Shown here: in pieces, positions 59,801-64,000 of the stretch
Numbering within the stretch: position 1 is the stretch's first letter
Layout of the letters: the number at the start of each line of letters is the position of its first letter
Assembly: GCA_963769045.1 (NCBI GenBank)
Contig: CAVYKK010000015.1
Location: forward strand, 1 to 64,000
DNA: 64,000 bases
Direction: 5' to 3'
From: Methanocella_A sp963769045
Lineage (GTDB): Archaea > Halobacteriota > Methanocellia > Methanocellales > Methanocellaceae
Program-made: the position numbers and the translations under genes
Notes under the pieces: model-generated
The model's input: only the letters and a program-made list of their open reading frames with translations
Told to the model about the DNA's origin: nothing
Databases searched by the model: none

Positions 59801-60529
59801 ATGTCTATGGGCAAGGATGAGCGTGGCGGCTTCGATTACCTGTCGTTTTTCAACCGGTTCCGGAGCCAGCCGGATGAGTTGAAAAAACACCAGTCTGTCT
59901 TTGTCGAATACTTCTCAGGATGCCGGAAGGTGCTGGACATAGGCTGCGGCCGCGGCGAATTCATCGAGCTGCTCCGGGACAGGGGCATCGGGGGCAGGGG
60001 CGTGGACACGGACCCGGAGATGGTCAGCCTCTGCCGATCACATGGCCTGGACGTCCTGCAGGCCGATGCCGTGGAATACCTGGAGAAGTCTTGGCCCGGT
60101 AGTATCGACGGCGTTTTTATGGACGACGTGATCGAGCACCTGCAGACTCATTATATGTTGCGCCTGCTGGACCTGATCGGCAACCGTCTCGCCACGGGCA
60201 TGCACCTCATTATAAAAACTATCAACCCCCTGTCGCTGGCGACGTTCACCGATTATTATCTCGATGTCACCCATGTCCGCGCGCTTCACCCGGCAGCCCT
60301 GAAGTATATGGTCGAAAGCGCAGGATTCGAAGATGTCGAGATCAGGTTCCTGGCCAGGATGCCAGACCGGGAGCGCCTGAGGAAGTTCGAGCTAAGCCCC
60401 GGCCTTGGCGACAGGGAACGTCGTATGGCAGAGACGTACAACCGCAATATCGACATCCTGAACGGCCTCCTGTTCGGCCCGGAGGACTATGCGGTCATCG
60501 CGAGAAAAAAGCATATGATTAAGGAATAA
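59801..60529 (+). CDS. SAM-dependent methyltransferase
   Basis: About 242 residues from ATG 59801 (or ATG 59807). Class I fold: SAM motif VLDIGCGRGEFIELLRDRG, acidic GVDTDPEMV, and GVFMDDVIEHLQTHYMLR. A hydrophobic/aromatic C-terminal part (YYLDVTHVRALHPAALKYMV) fits a small-molecule or lipid substrate. It lies between the two exporters and may modify what they carry. No clear ribosome site, so the start is uncertain. Confidence 0.75.
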   Translation: MSMGKDERGGFDYLSFFNRFRSQPDELKKHQSVFVEYFSGCRKVLDIGCGRGEFIELLRDRGIGGRGVDTDPEMVSLCRSHGLDVLQADAVEYLEKSWPGSIDGVFMDDVIEHLQTHYMLRLLDLIGNRLATGMHLIIKTINPLSLATFTDYYLDVTHVRALHPAALKYMVESAGFEDVEIRFLARMPDRERLRKFELSPGLGDRERRMAETYNRNIDILNGLLFGPEDYAVIARKKHMIKE

Positions 60530-60616
60530 CCAGTTATACTGTTTTTTTCCGTTGAATGCGTTTTTATATTATTAACATTTATATATTTACCGCCCGCTTA
60601 TGTTATTTGGTAATCG

Positions 60617-61546
60617 ATGATAGAGGCAACGGCATTAGGGAGACGATTTGGAGACTATACGGCAGTAGAGGGCCTGGACCTGTCGGTGGAGGCAGGAGAG
60701 GTCTTCGGTTTCCTGGGCCCTAATGGCGCGGGCAAGACGACTACCGTGCGCATGCTGACCTGTCTCATCCGGCCGACGTCTGGCACTGCTACTATAGGCG
60801 GCCGGCATATCGATGTCCCGGAGGAAGCCCGCCGGATTCGCCGGACGGTCGGCATACTGACCGAGCGCCCCGGGTTTTATGATAACCTCACCGCTTATAA
60901 GAACCTGCGCTTCTATGCCGATCTCTATGGCGTCGACCGTCATAGGGCCGACGCGAGCATCGACGGTCTCCTCGACGCGTTCGACATGGGCCGGTGGAAA
61001 GAGACAAAAGTCGGCGGCTTTTCTAAAGGCATGCGACAAAAGCTGGCGCTAATCAGGTGTATGGTGCATGACCCCGAAGTGCTGTTCCTCGACGAGCCGA
61101 CATCAGGGCTCGACCCCGAGTCCGCTCGTTTTGTCCGCGACGCTATCGCGTTACTTAAGAAGGAGGGAAGGACCGTCTTCCTGTGCACCCATAACCTCGA
61201 CGAGGCCGAGCGACTTTGCGACCGTGTGGCCATTGTCAACCGCCGGCTGCTGTACGAAGGCACGCCGGAGAAGCTCAAGGACGCGGCCTATGGCCGGCGG
61301 ATTATCATCCGGCTGGAGCAGATGATGGGGCATATCCACAATGCGGTCTCCGATCTCGATGTGGTCAGCGCCATCGAGGAAACAGGCGACCGGATGATCC
61401 TCGAAGTGAGGGATCCGGACCGGAACTGTGCGGATGTCGTCGAAGCCATCGTGCGCGCAGGAGGAAGGATCCGGTCCGTCGGGGAGCTGCGCTATTCCCT
61501 GGAAGACGTATACATGAAGCTGGTCGGCGATCACTGTGGACACTGA
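60617..61546 (+). CDS. ABC-2 type exporter ATPase, system 2
   Basis: 309 residues, paralogue of the 58006 product (same FGFLGPNGAGKTTTVRMLTCLI-type core in parts: GPNGAGKTTTVRML). Signature FSKGMRQKLALIRCMV, Walker B VLFLDEPTSGLDPESA, His switch FLCTHNLDEAERL. AT-rich promoter region (TATATTATTAACATTTATAT) upstream. Overlaps the permease by 11 nt. Confidence 0.85.
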   Translation: MIEATALGRRFGDYTAVEGLDLSVEAGEVFGFLGPNGAGKTTTVRMLTCLIRPTSGTATIGGRHIDVPEEARRIRRTVGILTERPGFYDNLTAYKNLRFYADLYGVDRHRADASIDGLLDAFDMGRWKETKVGGFSKGMRQKLALIRCMVHDPEVLFLDEPTSGLDPESARFVRDAIALLKKEGRTVFLCTHNLDEAERLCDRVAIVNRRLLYEGTPEKLKDAAYGRRIIIRLEQMMGHIHNAVSDLDVVSAIEETGDRMILEVRDPDRNCADVVEAIVRAGGRIRSVGELRYSLEDVYMKLVGDHCGH

Positions 61547-62324
61547 TTTCCTTATCGTCATGCGGAAAGACCTCGACGAAGTGATGCGAAACAAGTACAT
61601 CGTATCGAGCATGGCCACCTTCCCCATACTCTTTTCCATCGTCATCCCTCTGCTCTACCTGTTTACTGTGCCGTCTACCGTCACTCAGGCAGACGTGGCC
61701 GCCCTTGGCAACACTGTGCAGGGGTTCGCCTCGATGTCCCCCCGGCAGGCAATAATCACTTTCCTCGTGCAGAGCAACCTGCCCTTCTACCTGCTCATGC
61801 CCGGCATCCTGCCCACGCTGATCGCCGCCTATAGCATAGCCGGGGAAAAGAAGAACGGCACCCTCGAGCCCATGCTTGCCACACCGGTGAAGACCATGGA
61901 CATCCTGCTGGGCAAGACCCTAGCCGCCGTCCTGCCATCGGTACTGATGACCTGGGCGTCCTTCCTTATCTACACGACTCTGGTCAACAGTATTACGTCC
62001 GGGTCATTCGGCTTTACCGTCATGCCAGGTGCCCTCTGGGCGATCGCGCTGCTTGTCACCGGGCCTCTGATCGCCATATTGTCCGTCTACGCCTCGATCA
62101 TGGTATCCGCCCGCATGTCCGACGTGCGCGCGGCACAGCAGGTGAGCGCGGCGATCGTCGTGCCGATCATGGGCCTTTTCGTGCTGCAGCTGTTTGGCAT
62201 GATCACGCTGAGCATCGAGCTGATCGCCGCAATCAGCGCAGGGCTGCTCGTGCTGGATGTCGTACTGATCAAGATCGGCACCGCGCTGTTCCGCAGAGAA
62301 GAGATATTGACAAAATGGAATTGA
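61536..62324 (+). CDS. ABC-2 type exporter permease, system 2
   Basis: 262 residues from GTG 61536, paralogue of the 58926 product: SIAGEKKNGTLEPMLATPVKTMDILLGKTL matches the same coupling region. Six helices (YLFTVPSTVTQADVAALG loop between). Convergent with glpC. Confidence 0.8.
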   Translation: MDTDFLIVMRKDLDEVMRNKYIVSSMATFPILFSIVIPLLYLFTVPSTVTQADVAALGNTVQGFASMSPRQAIITFLVQSNLPFYLLMPGILPTLIAAYSIAGEKKNGTLEPMLATPVKTMDILLGKTLAAVLPSVLMTWASFLIYTTLVNSITSGSFGFTVMPGALWAIALLVTGPLIAILSVYASIMVSARMSDVRAAQQVSAAIVVPIMGLFVLQLFGMITLSIELIAAISAGLLVLDVVLIKIGTALFRREEILTKWN

Positions 62325-62404
62325 TACGTCGGCGGCAGGACGGGTGCCCGCGTGCATATGGCACTCCCGGGCATGGCTCCCATGTCACCTCACCTACAGG
62401 ATAG

Positions 62405-63373
62405 TTACCTGAACCCCAGGTTACGCGCTACAAGGATGCTCAAATCGGTAACGCCGGGCATGTCCTCGGACAGATGAATCCGGCACTGGGGGCATGCGGT
62501 TACGAACTCATCGGCTTCCAGCACCCGCACCTCATCGGCCCGCCTGGCTTTCAGCCGCCGGGAAAGGCCGACATCATTCCGCCGTACCCCGCCGCCGGCT
62601 CCGCAACAACGATCGGGTTCCGGCAGTCGCTCATATGCATACATCGCGGACAGCAGGCGTTCTGCTGCCACCATGGTGTACGGGGACACATTCCGGTAGA
62701 GGTGACAGGGGTACTGCATCGTCGCTTTTTTATCCGAGTGTTCCAGCTCCTTAAAGAGCCCGTAGCGATCGTACAGGTCAAGGTAGTGGACGACTTCGAA
62801 GTCGTCCTGGTATTCCATCAGCGTCGAGGTACAGCCCGGGCAGGAGGTGACAATGGTCTCCACGCCCAGCGACTTCATAACGCCGAGGTTCTTTTCGAGC
62901 ATGGTCTTCGCCAGGTCGAAGCGCCCGATGCGGTTCAGCGGCGACCCGCAGCACACCTCAGGTATGCGTGTATACTCGATGCCAAGATAGTCGAGCGTGT
63001 GGCAGACGGCTTCCCCGATGTCGGGCAGCCGGTAGTTCGTGAGGCAGCCGGCGAAGTAAGCGACACGGCAGCTCTTAGTCTCGATGGCCAGGGGCTGCTT
63101 CGGCACGATAGAGGCACCGTAGGTCGTGATGTTGTCCAGCGTCTCCAGGTACCCGGGGGTGCTTATGTGATCCCGCATATGCTCGATGGCCTTGGTGATG
63201 CCGACGCCAGCCGGGCAGGAGGCCACGCAGCGATTGCACGTCGTACAGTTCACGACCTGGTCGTCATGCGCGCCGATGCGGCCCCGGTCGATAGCTCGCA
63301 GTGCGCTGAGCTCTGACGGGCAGACCATATCGCAGATGCCGCATTTGACGCACTTTTCCGCGCTGTCCCTCAC
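62405..63373 (-). CDS. glpC: Anaerobic glycerol-3-phosphate dehydrogenase subunit C-like Fe-S protein
   Basis: 322 residues. Two [4Fe-4S] motifs near the N-terminus (CVKCGICDMVCP and CTTCNRCVASCP) and two CCG domains (PEVCCGSPLNRIG and DRCCGAGGGVRRND), each with the CCG Cys set. This is the GlpC/HdrD family; with GlpB upstream (ATGA overlap at 63370-63373), anaerobic glycerol-3-phosphate dehydrogenase is the better name. HdrD of heterodisulfide reductase is the alternative. Confidence 0.75.
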   Translation of the reverse strand: MRDSAEKCVKCGICDMVCPSELSALRAIDRGRIGAHDDQVVNCTTCNRCVASCPAGVGITKAIEHMRDHISTPGYLETLDNITTYGASIVPKQPLAIETKSCRVAYFAGCLTNYRLPDIGEAVCHTLDYLGIEYTRIPEVCCGSPLNRIGRFDLAKTMLEKNLGVMKSLGVETIVTSCPGCTSTLMEYQDDFEVVHYLDLYDRYGLFKELEHSDKKATMQYPCHLYRNVSPYTMVAAERLLSAMYAYERLPEPDRCCGAGGGVRRNDVGLSRRLKARRADEVRVLEADEFVTACPQCRIHLSEDMPGVTDLSILVARNLGFR

Positions 63374-64000
63374 AAGCCGTCCCCCGCGTGATATCCTGTT
63401 CTCAACGCTTCATAGAGCCCGAACCCTGCTGCGATAGCCCCGGCTGCACGGATATTTTTAAAACCGCCTGTCTCTGGCAGACGACAACCGATGCCCTTGA
63501 ACATCAGCGGGTGATCCGACGAAAAGGAGCGAACAAGATCGGCTTCGATGTCGCCGATCACTGCCCCGGTCAGCGGCTCGGATACCTGATCGCCATCGAC
63601 CCGGAACCCGGTCAGCGGCCCGCCAGTAGCCAGGATAAGGCTGGTCGCCTCGACGCGGATGCCTCGTTTTCCCTTGGTGCCCATGCGGCCTCTTGCTCCG
63701 CCATCGATCGACTCGATGCGCGTCGTCTCGAGCACGGTGATGTCCCGGTTCCGGTCAGCTGCCTCCCTGAGCCCCCGCAACAGGCGCAGGCCAAGGACTG
63801 ACGGCGCCGTGATATGCTCGTAAACTCTGGCGCCCGAGGCCCGCTCCAGCCGATTGCGGCTCTGCAGGGCACGTGTCACGCCCAGCACCGGCGGCAACAG
63901 GTAGCTGTCAGCACCCGCATCGGCCAGCGCTTTGCCAATCTCATCCAGCCAGACATCGTCCGCTTCGATCATGTGTGCGACCTCCTGGCCGGAGCGCCCG
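63370..64000 (-). CDS. glpB: Anaerobic glycerol-3-phosphate dehydrogenase subunit B-like flavoprotein, partial
   Basis: Open to the right window edge (GRSGQEVAHMIEAD and beyond). LPPVLGVTRALQSRNRLERA, APSVLGLRLLRGLREAADRN, SLILATGGPLTGFRVDGDQV and AGAIAAGFGLYEALRTGYHA match the FAD-binding GlpB C-terminal half. Partner of glpC through a 4-nt overlap. The N-terminal FAD loop lies outside the window. Confidence 0.72.
   Translation of the reverse strand, partial: GRSGQEVAHMIEADDVWLDEIGKALADAGADSYLLPPVLGVTRALQSRNRLERASGARVYEHITAPSVLGLRLLRGLREAADRNRDITVLETTRIESIDGGARGRMGTKGKRGIRVEATSLILATGGPLTGFRVDGDQVSEPLTGAVIGDIEADLVRSFSSDHPLMFKGIGCRLPETGGFKNIRAAGAIAAGFGLYEALRTGYHAGDGL

Noticed and set aside
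1..64000. tRNA or rRNA genes
   Set aside because: I scanned the intergenic regions for T-loop and acceptor patterns and saw none that fold convincingly; this was by eye only.

Overview
The window comes from a methanogenic archaeon, most likely a Methanocella relative (order Methanocellales). That placement is inference from gene content and protein style, not from a search. The evidence is the methanogenesis genes mch, ftr, mptA, mptG, atwA and methanogenesis-marker genes (mmp3, 5, 6, 7, 8, 10, 15, 17), archaeal ribosomal proteins L7Ae, S28e and L24e, aIF5B, a family B DNA polymerase, TATA/BRE-type promoters and DUF1628-type pilins.

Layout. 1-2.9 kb: a radical SAM peptide-modifying enzyme, a HEXXH protein and a small membrane protein, then two related surface proteins. 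3.1-5.2 kb: mptA and mch, divergent. 5.4-14.5 kb: four tandem paralogues, each with an N-terminal membrane anchor, an external PQQ-type beta-propeller, a second membrane helix and two cytoplasmic winged helices; all four share one promoter box. 14.5-20.8 kb: Gly-rich exported proteins, mptG, two pilins with structured leaders, membrane and surface proteins. 21.2-22.4 kb: mmp10. 25.2-33.1 kb: a minus-strand cluster (HAD protein, atwA, mmp3, mmp6, mmp5, mmp15, mmp17, mmp7) tied to activation of methyl-coenzyme M reductase. 33.3-41.0 kb: TrmB regulator, cupin, an unknown 491-residue protein, a surface protein, TRAM, and an RNA methylase/PUA/riboflavin trio. 42.1-49.8 kb: polB, a lipoprotein, the rpl7ae-rps28e-rpl24e-ndk-infB run. 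51.0-57.7 kb: mmp8, ferredoxin, an M50-like membrane protein beside a beta-helix/Calx-beta surface protein, ftr. 58.0-62.3 kb: two ABC-2 type exporters around a methyltransferase. 62.4-64.0 kb: glpC and glpB, running off the end.

The genes span methanopterin synthesis (mptA, mptG), C1 transfer on methanofuran/tetrahydromethanopterin (ftr, mch), and activation or modification of methyl-coenzyme M reductase (atwA-mmp cluster, mmp10). Much of the rest is cell-surface material.

The two most unusual things are (1) a dense family of intergenic palindromes, about one per 5-6 kb, built of 9-nt-period arms, many bounded by a shared inverted terminal motif near TATAGTCATTCCTGAA, and (2) the four membrane-spanning propeller/winged-helix regulators with a common promoter. 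A caveat for the whole window: about 20 single-base indels break genes, including infB and mptA, so many probably are sequence errors. Gene spans below are given as if those indels were repaired.
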